Assembly: GCF_002608075.1 (NCBI RefSeq)
Contig: NZ_LAHA01000023.1
Location: forward strand, 20,243-84,242
Reading direction: 5' to 3'
DNA from: Nostoc linckia z4
GTDB lineage: Bacteria; Cyanobacteriota; Cyanobacteriia; Cyanobacteriales; Nostocaceae
Length of the DNA: 64,000 nucleotides
How positions within the stretch are numbered: the first letter of the stretch is position 1; each line of letters begins with the position of its first letter. The notes under the pieces are model-generated. The model was given only the letters and a program-made list of their open reading frames with translations, was not told the DNA's origin and made no database searches. Positions 48,384 through 57,303 of this stretch are shown piece after piece. A program made the position numbers and the translations under genes.

Positions 48384-50696
48384 GTGATGAAACGAATTTT
48401 ACGAATTAAGCACGCTAAAATTATCCTGGCTGTGCTGGTAATCTGTGTGTTGGTGCGTTTGTTGCCTTATTTTGCACCCATTCGTGCAGCAGATATAGCC
48501 CAGAATCACTTGGCAATGCAATTTAGCGATCGCAATAATTTACCATTAGGGACGTTACTAACTCGCGACCAAGAGCATACATCAGTGGTTGCCTTAAATC
48601 AAGTTTCGCCGCAGTTTATTCAGGCAATTTTAGCGGCTGAAGATGCTAGCTTTTACCAACATGGCGCGTTGGATATGAAAGCGGTTGTTCGCGCCACCAA
48701 AGAAGCCATCCACGCCAAACGAATTGTTTCTGGTGCTTCCACAATTACTATGCAGTTAGCGCGGATGTTAGAACCAGTGCCGCGTAACTTCTCTGGTAAA
48801 ATGCAAGAAATTTGGCTAGCTTGGCGATTAGTCGCAGGGATGAATAAAGATGACATACTCTGTGCATATATCAATCGCTTGCCAATGGGAGGGAATATAT
48901 ATGGTGTGGAAGCTGCGGCGCAGACTTATTTTTCCATCCCCGCCAGTGATTTGAATCTCGCACAAGCAAGTTTGTTGGCTGCTATTCCCAATAATCCCAC
49001 TTATTTTAATCCTTACGCACATTGGGAACGATTAAAGCAACGACAAAAATATGTGCTAAATCGTATGGTACAGGAAGGATATATCAGTGAAGCGATCGCC
49101 ACCCGCACATCTACAGAAAAAGTTGTCTTTCAATCTCGCCAACCAGGAATTATCGCCGCACCACATTTTTTATTTTGGTTAGCAAATCAATTTGATAAAA
49201 CCCAAACACCAGAAATTTCCCCGCGTTTCCCCATTCGCACAACTATAAATCGTCCTCTGCAACAATTTGTGGAAGCACAGGTACAGCAAGTAATTTCTTC
49301 TCTGGCTGCTAACAACGTCCACGATGCAGCTGCGTTAGTCATTGATAACCACACAGGCGAAGTTTTGGCTTATGTCGGTTCCCCCGATTATTTTAATGAA
49401 GTCAAACTCGGACGCAATGATGGAGTCCAAGCCCTACGTCAACCAGGTTCTACCCTCAAGCCTTTTGTCTATGAACTCGCCCTAGAAAAAAATCTCATTC
49501 GCCCAAACACCATTTTGGCAGACGTACCCGCCCATTACGCCATTCCCGGCGCAAAACTCTATAGCCCAACAGATTATACTGAAAGTTTTCTCGGCCCGGT
49601 GCGGGTGCGAATCGCTTTAGCAAATTCTTTAAATGTACCCGCAGTGCGGGTGTTAGAAAAAGTAGGCGTGGAAAATTTTTTAGAACGCCTGCGTCAACTA
49701 GGCTTTGAACACCTCAATCAAACTCCAGAACATTATGGTTTAGGTTTGACTTTGGGTAGCGGCGAAGTCACTCTCTGGGAATTAGCCAGTGCATACTTAA
49801 CCATAGCACGACAAGGAGATGCTATTCCTTTATTAACCACATTGTCCCATTCCCCAATCCAAAATCCAAAATCTAAAATCCAAAATTCGACGACAATTTG
49901 GCAATTAATCATCAACATCCTCAGTGACAACCACGCTCGTGCAACAGCTTTTGGTGTAGACTCTGTGTTAAATTTACCTTTTCCTGCTGCTGTTAAAACT
50001 GGCACTTCTTCTAATTTTCGCGATACTTGGACAGTGGGCTTTACTACAAATTACACCGTTGCAACTTGGGTAGGTAATTTCAACGGCGAACCGATGCGTC
50101 AGGTTTCAGGGGTTACCGGTGCAGCACCTCTGTGGAATCGAATTATGTTACATCTGCACGAACATCAAGAACCAGCAGCTTTTCCATCTCCAGAAGGTTT
50201 AATTCAACTACCTGTTTGTGCAATTTCTGGTTTAAAACCAACACCAGATTGTACTTCCGTGGTGCAAGAATATTTCTATCCGGAAGATAAAAATAATTAC
50301 GAAACTGCAAATAAATTTGACTTGCCATCAGAGTATAATGAATGGCTAGCAAAACAACAGCGATCGCATTTAATTTCTAATAATTTAAGAATCGTATCTC
50401 CCCATCGTGGCGATGTATTTTTATTGTATCCAGGTCAACAAGGACAGCAAAAATTAGAATTCAAATTAGTAGGAAATCAATCTCTACCTGTGGAATGGTG
50501 GCTAAATGGTGAAAAATTAGAGACCAACTCAGCTAATTCCTTGTTTTGGTATTTACGTCCTGGCAATTGGACTTTGGAAGCAAAAAGTGGCGCAATGACC
50601 GATAAGGTAACTTTTCAGGTGGAATCGACTAAAATTCAGCCTACACGTCGAGGATTTTCTATTAGTAATTCCCAGGTAAAATCAAATCATCCATAA
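48384..50696 (+). CDS. pbpC: Penicillin-binding protein 1C
   Basis: The 770-residue bifunctional enzyme has a membrane anchor (HAKIILAVLVICVLVRLLPYF), a glycosyltransferase domain (AAEDASFYQHGALD, SGASTITMQLARMLEP) and a transpeptidase domain with the active serine in RQPGSTLKPF, an SLN motif and KTGTS. The C-terminal PBP1C domain (RIVSPHRGDVFLLYPG) is present. PbpC is thought to rebuild peptidoglycan beside the macroglobulin. Near residues 490-502 the segment SPIQNPKSKIQNS comes from a dispersed repeat (49855-49889), in frame and without disturbing the catalytic motifs. Confidence 0.96.
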   Translation: MMKRILRIKHAKIILAVLVICVLVRLLPYFAPIRAADIAQNHLAMQFSDRNNLPLGTLLTRDQEHTSVVALNQVSPQFIQAILAAEDASFYQHGALDMKAVVRATKEAIHAKRIVSGASTITMQLARMLEPVPRNFSGKMQEIWLAWRLVAGMNKDDILCAYINRLPMGGNIYGVEAAAQTYFSIPASDLNLAQASLLAAIPNNPTYFNPYAHWERLKQRQKYVLNRMVQEGYISEAIATRTSTEKVVFQSRQPGIIAAPHFLFWLANQFDKTQTPEISPRFPIRTTINRPLQQFVEAQVQQVISSLAANNVHDAAALVIDNHTGEVLAYVGSPDYFNEVKLGRNDGVQALRQPGSTLKPFVYELALEKNLIRPNTILADVPAHYAIPGAKLYSPTDYTESFLGPVRVRIALANSLNVPAVRVLEKVGVENFLERLRQLGFEHLNQTPEHYGLGLTLGSGEVTLWELASAYLTIARQGDAIPLLTTLSHSPIQNPKSKIQNSTTIWQLIINILSDNHARATAFGVDSVLNLPFPAAVKTGTSSNFRDTWTVGFTTNYTVATWVGNFNGEPMRQVSGVTGAAPLWNRIMLHLHEHQEPAAFPSPEGLIQLPVCAISGLKPTPDCTSVVQEYFYPEDKNNYETANKFDLPSEYNEWLAKQQRSHLISNNLRIVSPHRGDVFLLYPGQQGQQKLEFKLVGNQSLPVEWWLNGEKLETNSANSLFWYLRPGNWTLEAKSGAMTDKVTFQVESTKIQPTRRGFSISNSQVKSNHP
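49855..49889. repeat. Dispersed repeat (AAAATCCAAAATCTAAAATC type) inside pbpC
   Basis: Units CCAAAAT/CTAAAAT with 7-bp period, the same type as at 14487-14523 (thiL, opposite orientation) and 62314-62346. It adds the residues IQNPKSKIQN to PbpC. Confidence 0.75.
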
Positions 50697-50714
50697 TTAT
50701 TTATCATTGCAGCC

Positions 50715-51067
50715 CGCCTAATAGGGGAAGGGGGAAGGGGGAAAGGGGAAGGGGGAAGGGGGAAAGGGGAAAGGGGAAAGGGGAAAGGTTTCAAATACAT
50801 CATATCAAGTTCGGAAAATCACTTACGATTAAAAATTCTCCGCGTCCCCGCGTCTTTGCGTCCCCGCGTCTCCCCCTCTCCCTTGTCTCCCCCTCTTTGC
50901 AATTTTCACCTGAAAGGAAAGGGGAAAGGGGAAAGGGGAAAGGTTTCAAATACATCATATCAAGTTCGGAAAATCACTTACGATTAAAAATTCTCCGCGT
51001 CCCCGCGTCTTTGCGTCCCCGCGTCTCCCCCTCTCCCTTGTCTCCCCCTCTTTGCAATTTTCACCTG
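50715..51067. repeat. 155-bp tandem duplication after pbpC
   Basis: A block beginning GGTTTCAAATACATC and ending GCAATTTTCACCTG is present at 50787-50912 and again, base for base as far as read, at 50942-51067. Purine-rich GGGGAAA tracts precede both. The period is 155 bp. The block contains the CCCCGCGTCTTTGCGTCCCC text that also resembles the insert in the metal ATPase gene. No gene is supported in this 409-bp spacer. Confidence 0.9.
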
Positions 51068-51105
51068 GAGAGAATGATTCCAATAGCAGCACAAATAGCC
51101 AGCGT

Positions 51106-52245
51106 TCAACCAAGTCTTGCACGATAGTCTTCATAAGAAAACTGACGCCAAAGCTCAAATGTGCCATCTTTTTTGAGCAAGCCGATTGATGGATGTACCA
51201 CGCCATTAAACATAGTGCTTTTCACCATCGTATAGTGCATCATATCCTCAAATATGAGGCGATCGCCAATTGCCAATTCATGCAAAAAGGCGTAATCACC
51301 AATAAAATCTCCTGCTAAACAACTAGAACCACCCATACGATACACTTTGTCTTTTTCCTGTGGTTCATGCGCTCCTTGAATCACGGGTTTATAAGGCATT
51401 TCTAGACAATCAGGCATATGAGCAGTAAATGATACATCTAACATCACATGGGTAAGATCCCTGGTGGGAATTAGATCTTGCACAGTGGCCAGCAAAAATC
51501 CAGTTTCCCAGACAATTGCCGAACCCGGTTCCAGAATCAATTCAATATGTGGGTGGCGATTGTGAAATGCACATAAAACGTCAATTGCATGAGCGATATC
51601 GTAGCTTTGATGAGTCATTAAGTGCCCACCACCGAGATTTAACCACTTTATTTGTGGCAAAAATTCTCCAAAAAAGTGTTCTATATTTGCAAGGGTTTTT
51701 TCCAAAGCATAGGAATCACTTTCACATAAATTATGGGACAAAAATCCTTCTACTTTCTTTGGTAGAGTATGGCCAATGTACTCCGGTAAAACTCCAAGGC
51801 GAGTATTGGGCTGGCAAGGATTATAAAGCATTGTTTTCACTGGCGAGTATTGGGGGTTAATGCGAAGTCCCACCGATACTTGAGAATCGGAATTTTCAAT
51901 GAGCGGGTAAAATCGTTCCCACTGACTCATTGAGTTAAACGTTATATGAGAAGCATAACTGAGAATCAAAGGTATATCTGCTTCACGATAGGCAGGGGAA
52001 TATACATGAATCTCCTTGCCAAATTTTTCCTTAGCCAGCTGCACTTCCCACAAGGAACTTGCTGAAGCACCTTGGAGTGTGTTTTGTATTAAAGGAAAGC
52101 TATGAAACAAAGAAAAGGCCTTGAGAGCAAGAAGTACTTTGATGGGTGCTTCTTGCTGCACTCGTTGAAATACAGCAAGATTTTGCTCAAGACGTGCTTG
52201 CTCTAATACAAAACAAGGTGATGGCACTTTGTCGATTTGCGTCAT
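51106..52245 (-). CDS. nspC: Carboxynorspermidine/carboxyspermidine decarboxylase
   Basis: The 379-residue PLP enzyme of the alanine-racemase-fold decarboxylase group removes CO2 from carboxy(nor)spermidine to give the free triamine. Lys42 in LLALKAFSLF is the PLP lysine; LNLGGGHLMT and LILEPGSA bind phosphate; SCLAGDFIGDY carries the active-site Cys-Asp. The start follows the dehydrogenase stop by two bases, and the ribosome site GAAGGAGTAAGG overlaps that gene's end, so the two are translated from one message. Confidence 0.96.
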   Translation of the reverse strand: MTQIDKVPSPCFVLEQARLEQNLAVFQRVQQEAPIKVLLALKAFSLFHSFPLIQNTLQGASASSLWEVQLAKEKFGKEIHVYSPAYREADIPLILSYASHITFNSMSQWERFYPLIENSDSQVSVGLRINPQYSPVKTMLYNPCQPNTRLGVLPEYIGHTLPKKVEGFLSHNLCESDSYALEKTLANIEHFFGEFLPQIKWLNLGGGHLMTHQSYDIAHAIDVLCAFHNRHPHIELILEPGSAIVWETGFLLATVQDLIPTRDLTHVMLDVSFTAHMPDCLEMPYKPVIQGAHEPQEKDKVYRMGGSSCLAGDFIGDYAFLHELAIGDRLIFEDMMHYTMVKSTMFNGVVHPSIGLLKKDGTFELWRQFSYEDYRARLG

Positions 52246-52247
52246 CC

Positions 52248-53447
52248 TTACTCCTTCTCAAACGGGGATGTGCCATCGATGACCTCATGCCATGATAGTC
52301 CCAAAGGGCCAAGCAGCTTCATAAAGGGATCGGGATCGCACTGTTCGACATTAAATACTCCAGGTTGTTTCCAGAAGCCATTAACCACCATCAGCGCACC
52401 AATTACCGCAGGGACACCTGTTGTGTAGGCGATCGCTTGCGCTCCAACTTCCTGGTATGTTTGAGCATGGTCGCAGTTGTTATATACGTAGTAGCTGCGC
52501 TCTTTTCCTTCCTTGACTCCACGAATATAGCAGCCAATGGATGTCTGTCCCGTATAATCCTGTGCTAAGGATGAAGGATCTGGAAGCAAAGATTTGAGAA
52601 ATTTCAATGGAACTACTTTGAATCCTTCATAATCAACTGGGTCAATGCGTGTCATACCAATATTTTGAAGTACTTGAAGATGGGTGATATAGCTTTGTGA
52701 AAAAGTCATCCAAAACCTCGCCCGTTTCAGAGTTGGAATGTGTTTCACAAGAGATTCCAGTTCCTCATGATAAAGAAGATATGACTCTCTCTCGCCTATT
52801 TCTGGATAAGGAATTGGACGGTGAATCGAAAGAGGAGGTACTTCTACCCACCTGCCATTTTCATAATATCGTCCATTTTGGGTAATTTCTCGGATGTTAA
52901 TTTCTGGATTAAAATTGGTCGCAAAAACTTGCCCATGATTCCCAGCGTTGCAATCAACAATATCGAGGTAGTGAATCTCATCAAAATAGTGCTTCAGGGC
53001 ATAGGCGCTAAAGACTCCCGTCACCCCAGGATCGAAACCACATCCAAGAATAGCAGTAATTCCCGCCTGTTTGTAAGGCTCGTGATATTTCCACTGCCAA
53101 CTATATTCAAATTTTGCCTCGTCTGGAGGCTCGTAGTTTGCGGTATCGAGATAGTTAACTCCCACCTCCAGACATGCATCCATCAACGCTAAATCTTGAT
53201 AAGGAAGTGCCACATTAATGAGAATATCAGGGCGAAATTCTTTGAGAACTTCCACTGTATTGTTGACATAATCTGCATCAAGGCTAACCACCTTAACTTT
53301 TGGTGATTGAACGCGTTCCGCAATTCTACGGCATTTTTCCAGTGTCCGACTGGCCAAAAGAATTTCTGAAAACTCTTGTTGTGCAGCACATTTGTGTACA
53401 ACAACGTTTCCTACACCCCCGGCTCCAACTACCATTACTCTAGCCAT
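52248..53447 (-). CDS. Carboxynorspermidine/carboxyspermidine synthase (saccharopine dehydrogenase family)
   Basis: The 399-residue protein has the Rossmann start RVMVVGAGGVGNVVVHKCA and the family core (DILINVALPYQDLALMDACLEVGVNYLDTANYE). It condenses aspartate semialdehyde with a diamine using NADPH, giving carboxyspermidine or carboxynorspermidine for the next enzyme. The direct coupling to nspC identifies the function better than sequence alone, since lysine-pathway saccharopine dehydrogenases look similar. This is the alternative spermidine route used by many bacteria without SpeE. Confidence 0.92.
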   Translation of the reverse strand: MARVMVVGAGGVGNVVVHKCAAQQEFSEILLASRTLEKCRRIAERVQSPKVKVVSLDADYVNNTVEVLKEFRPDILINVALPYQDLALMDACLEVGVNYLDTANYEPPDEAKFEYSWQWKYHEPYKQAGITAILGCGFDPGVTGVFSAYALKHYFDEIHYLDIVDCNAGNHGQVFATNFNPEINIREITQNGRYYENGRWVEVPPLSIHRPIPYPEIGERESYLLYHEELESLVKHIPTLKRARFWMTFSQSYITHLQVLQNIGMTRIDPVDYEGFKVVPLKFLKSLLPDPSSLAQDYTGQTSIGCYIRGVKEGKERSYYVYNNCDHAQTYQEVGAQAIAYTTGVPAVIGALMVVNGFWKQPGVFNVEQCDPDPFMKLLGPLGLSWHEVIDGTSPFEKE

Positions 53448-53934
53448 GCTACCTCCTGAAAAAAGTGACTTTTACATTTTCTGCGAACTGCCCAAATTTT
53501 CAATAGCTAATCACGGAAAAATTCTACAACTAAACATGAAAAAGGTTTTTGTCACTTGTTTTACTGAGTGCATACCCCAAGTTTACTAAGTGTATTTTCA
53601 GTGCTGATAGTACCGGCACAACTCCCACAGCCACATTCACACTCAAAGAAATTTGACAGTTAACTATACTAATGGTCTGTGGCACTAGTTCTGACAGAAT
53701 TGGTAAAACTCATTTGTAATTTTCTAAAAACTCAAAAATTTAACCAGAATTTAAAGTCAAATTTAATTTAGTTGCTGAGAAATGTGTAATTGAAAATACA
53801 TAGCGAATTCATATCGAATCACCTCTTGAGGCTAACCGCGCATTTAGTCAAAGTAGTTCTCAAGAATGATGTAGTGGTTAGTCAATATTTTAAACTATGA
53901 AAGCGCACACAGTAGAAATAGATAAAAAAAGTCG
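53448..53934. other. Divergent intergenic region before the PsaX-like gene
   Basis: 487 bp of AT-rich DNA. No gene, tRNA or strong inverted repeat was found. It should contain promoters for the polyamine operon and for the small gene at 53935. Confidence 0.4.
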
Positions 53935-54177
53935 ATGAAATTCCCAGAGACTCAAAATACAAAAACAGAGAATAATGTTCATGTTGCAGAGAACACATTT
54001 GAAAATATTAATGTTCCAGAAGCTCGAAAATCTCAGTCAATAAAGCAAGTGCAAAAACATAATGCTATCGCTAATCAAAATTTCCTTAATCGATTAGTTG
54101 GCTATGGCTTACTGCTAGTTATCTTGGCTAGTTTTTTATTTATTGTCGCCATTTACTACGGAATTATTAAACCCTGA
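53935..54177 (+). CDS. PsaX-like single-pass membrane protein with N-terminal extension
   Basis: An 80-residue protein. The first 47 residues are hydrophilic (KFPETQNTKTENNVHVAENT), the rest is one membrane helix (YGLLLVILASFLFIVAIYYGIIKP). The helix and its end (F-L-x-x-V-A-x-Y-Y-x-x-I) resemble PsaX, the small cyanobacterial photosystem I subunit, which is about half as long. The gene directly precedes a solitary psaB on the same strand, 378 bp away. The assignment is inference from the helix pattern and position; it could also be an unrelated membrane peptide. Confidence 0.55.
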   Translation: MKFPETQNTKTENNVHVAENTFENINVPEARKSQSIKQVQKHNAIANQNFLNRLVGYGLLLVILASFLFIVAIYYGIIKP

Positions 54178-54555
54178 GTAATTTAATTTAGTTATTGAAG
54201 AAGAATTCAGAAATCAGAATGGACTAAACACCCCGCTACCGCTAACAGTAGTCAGAATAAAGACGCGACGCTTGAGTACTCGTTACCGCATTAATATGTC
54301 TGGTAAATGACAATTTTAATTAACGACAATATCATCCGTTAGTTAGATGGAGTAGTAGTAAATAATTAGTTTATTACAAAAATAGCAATGAATTGCATCA
54401 TGTAGCAGTCCTAAATCATTTGTGAAATATTACTGCCCAGGCTGTTGTTTGACCTCGAATTTAAAGCTGAAAGATTGATGATTCAATTACAAAAAGTTAC
54501 TAGCTCACTAGAACTAGTAATTGGATTAACGTTTAAGGAGAGGTAATTAAATTGC
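54178..54555. promoter_or_regulatory. psaB leader region with inverted repeat
   Basis: The 378-bp spacer before psaB contains a perfect inverted repeat TTACTAG-N10-CTAGTAA (54497-54520), which may be an operator, and the ribosome site AAGGAGAGG about 13 nt before the ATG at 54556. No further gene is present. Confidence 0.45.
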
Positions 54556-56784
54556 ATGGCCAAAAAGTATCCTAAATTTAGCCAGGATCTCGCACAAGAC
54601 CCGACTACGCGTCGGATTTGGTACGCGATCGCCACAGGAAATGATTTTGAAAGTCATGATGGTATGACTGAGGAAAATCTTTATCAAAAGATTTTCGCTA
54701 CTCATTTCGGTCACGTAGCAATCATTTTCCTGTGGGCATCTAGTCTATTGTTCCACGTGGCGTGGCAAGGTAATTTTCCACAGTGGATTCAAGATCCGCT
54801 GCATATCCGCCCCATCGCTCATGCGATTTGGGATCCTCATTTCGGAAAACCAGCGGTGGAAGCCTTTACCCAAGGAGGCGCTACCAATCCTGTTAACATT
54901 GCTTACTCTGGTGTTTACCACTGGTGGTACACCGTTGGAATGCGGACAAACAATGACCTCTACCAAGGTTCAATTTTCTTGCTGCTGTTAGCTGCATTGT
55001 TCTTGTTCGCTGGTTGGCTGCACTTACAACCCAGATACCGTCCTAGCTTGGCTTGGTTCAAGAGTGCTGAACCTCGTTTGAATCACCATTTAGCAGGTTT
55101 GTTTGGTGTTAGTTCTCTGGCTTGGGCGGGACATTTGGTTCACGTTGCTATCCCCGAATCTCGCGGTGTTCATGTTGGTTGGAATAATTTTTTAACAACT
55201 TTGCCGCACCCAGCAGGTTTAGCACCTTTCTGGAGGGGTGATTGGGGTGTATACGCCCAGAATTCCGATACCGCAAGGCATGTGTTTGGCACATCCCAAG
55301 GCGCAGGCACAGCAATTCTGACTTTTTTGGGTGGTTTTCATCCCCAAACAGAGTCACTATGGCTGACTGATATTGCTCACCATCATTTAGCGATCGCAGT
55401 CATCTTTATTGTTGCCGGTCACATGTACCGCACGAACTTCGGGATTGGTCACAGCATCAAAGAAATGCTCAATTCCAAAAATTTCTTTGGCATCACAACT
55501 CAAGGCCAGTTCAACTTACCCCACCAAGGGCTGTACGACACCTACAACAATTCTTTGCACTTCCAGCTATCTATACACTTGGCAGCGTTGGGTACTGCCT
55601 TATCGTTAGTGGCACAACACATGTACTCTCTGCCTCCTTACGCCTTCATTGCTAAGGACTACACAACACAGGCAGCACTGTACACTCATCACCAATACAT
55701 CGCTGGGTTCTTGATGGTTGGTGCCTTCGCCCATGCTGGTATTTTCTGGGTACGAGACTACGACCCAGAGCAAAACAAAGGTAACGTCCTTGACCGGGTA
55801 CTCAAACACAAAGAAGCGATTATCTCTCACCTGAGTTGGGTGTCGCTATTCTTGGGCTTCCACACCCTTGGGTTATACGTCCACAATGACGTTGTGGTTG
55901 CCTTTGGCACTCCTGAAAAACAAATTTTGATTGAGCCGGTGTTCGCTCAATTTATCCAATCTGCTCACGGAAAATTGCTGTATGGTATGGATGCTTTATT
56001 ATCTAACCCAGATAGTATTGCCTATACAGCTTGGCCCAACTACGCTAACGTTTGGTTACCAAATTGGCTAGATGCCATCAACGATAGTACTAACTCCTTG
56101 TTCCTCACCATTGGCCCCGGTGATTTCCTAGTTCACCATGCCATCGCTTTAGGTCTGCACACTACCACCTTGATTTGTGTCAAAGGTGCTTTAGATGCCC
56201 GTGGTACCAAATTAATGCCTGATAAAAAGGACTTCGGCTTTACCTTCCCCTGTGATGGCCCTGGTCGGGGTGGCACTTGTCAAACTTCTTCTTGGGAACA
56301 GTCATTCTATCTTGCTATTTTCTGGATGTTGAATCTCCTTGGCTGGGTAACTTTTTACTGGCACTGGAAGCATCTAGGTGTTTGGCAAGGTAACGTCGCT
56401 CAATTCAATGAAAACTCTACATATCTCATGGGTTGGTTCCGCGATTACCTTTGGGCTAACTCCGCTCAATTGATTAACGGTTACAATCCCTACGGCACAA
56501 ATAATTTATCCGTTTGGGCTTGGATGTTCCTCTTCGGACATCTGGTTTGGGCAACTGGTTTCATGTTCCTCATTAGCTGGCGTGGCTACTGGCAAGAGTT
56601 AATTGAAACTTTAGTCTGGGCGCACGAACGTACTCCCTTAGCTAACTTGGTTTACTGGAAAGATAAACCCGTTGCTTTGTCCATTGTCCAAGGTTGGTTA
56701 GTAGGTTTAACTCACTTTACTGTGGGCTATGTTCTTACCTATGCAGCATTCCTCATAGCTTCAACTGCCGGCAAATTTGGGTAA
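54556..56784 (+). CDS. psaB: Photosystem I P700 apoprotein A2 (PsaB), solitary copy
   Basis: The 742-residue protein is a full-length PsaB with eleven membrane helices. The F_X cluster loop [13 protein letters not shown] is intact (Cys pair near residues 565-574), and the P700 axial His lies in [13 protein letters not shown] near residue 660. PsaB normally follows psaA in one operon; no psaA is here, so this is probably an additional psaB paralogue (psaB2-like) of the kind known in heterocystous cyanobacteria. Differences at conserved sites are small, for example TSSWE after the F_X loop where I expect TSSWD. Confidence 0.95.
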   Translation: MAKKYPKFSQDLAQDPTTRRIWYAIATGNDFESHDGMTEENLYQKIFATHFGHVAIIFLWASSLLFHVAWQGNFPQWIQDPLHIRPIAHAIWDPHFGKPAVEAFTQGGATNPVNIAYSGVYHWWYTVGMRTNNDLYQGSIFLLLLAALFLFAGWLHLQPRYRPSLAWFKSAEPRLNHHLAGLFGVSSLAWAGHLVHVAIPESRGVHVGWNNFLTTLPHPAGLAPFWRGDWGVYAQNSDTARHVFGTSQGAGTAILTFLGGFHPQTESLWLTDIAHHHLAIAVIFIVAGHMYRTNFGIGHSIKEMLNSKNFFGITTQGQFNLPHQGLYDTYNNSLHFQLSIHLAALGTALSLVAQHMYSLPPYAFIAKDYTTQAALYTHHQYIAGFLMVGAFAHAGIFWVRDYDPEQNKGNVLDRVLKHKEAIISHLSWVSLFLGFHTLGLYVHNDVVVAFGTPEKQILIEPVFAQFIQSAHGKLLYGMDALLSNPDSIAYTAWPNYANVWLPNWLDAINDSTNSLFLTIGPGDFLVHHAIALGLHTTTLICVKGALDARGTKLMPDKKDFGFTFPCDGPGRGGTCQTSSWEQSFYLAIFWMLNLLGWVTFYWHWKHLGVWQGNVAQFNENSTYLMGWFRDYLWANSAQLINGYNPYGTNNLSVWAWMFLFGHLVWATGFMFLISWRGYWQELIETLVWAHERTPLANLVYWKDKPVALSIVQGWLVGLTHFTVGYVLTYAAFLIASTAGKFG

Positions 56785-57303
56785 ACGGAAACAGGAAAAG
56801 GGGAGCAGTGTAATTTCATTTTCTAAAATTTGGTAACAGCTGTTTCTCCCTATTTTCTGTTAAGAATTGCCTTGTGGTTGAAATCTATAAAAAGCTTCTG
56901 ACCTTAGTCATCATCCCCCTACCGTTAGGTTAAAGGGGGATTTCTATTTGTTAGGAATTTCCAAGTATAGCAAAGGACTAGTGACTGGGTCAAAAGTCTT
57001 TTGATGTCTGAGTTTTCTCGTTTGTTAATGTCCTAACCACCAAGGCTTGTGCGATAAAAAAATATTCTATTGCTACAGTCAACAGTCAACGCTTTAATCA
57101 GATTGAAGAAGAATACAGAATTCAGAATTCAGAATTCAGAATCAAGACGCTCTCTACGAGACGCTACGCGAACGCGGACACGGCTTAGCTGCGCTATCCG
57201 CCAGTCGTACAAAAAACATTGCTGAATTCTGACTCCTGACGCCTTTATTCTGTTTTGATAATTTATTTTCTGGAATTCTCTGATTACAAGTCCACGACAG
57301 AAA
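56785..57303. other. Intergenic region after psaB
   Basis: 519 bp between convergent genes. It contains the hairpin at 56913-56941, AGAATTCAGAATTCAGAATTC repeats (57115-57140) and repeat text CTCTACGAGACGCTACGCGAACGCGG (57151-57177). No gene was found. Confidence 0.5.
56913..56941 (+). terminator. Rho-independent-type terminator of psaB
   Basis: Stem ATCCCCCT / AGGGGGAT with a 13-nt loop, followed by TTTCTATTTG. It lies 130 bp after the psaB stop codon. Confidence 0.7.
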
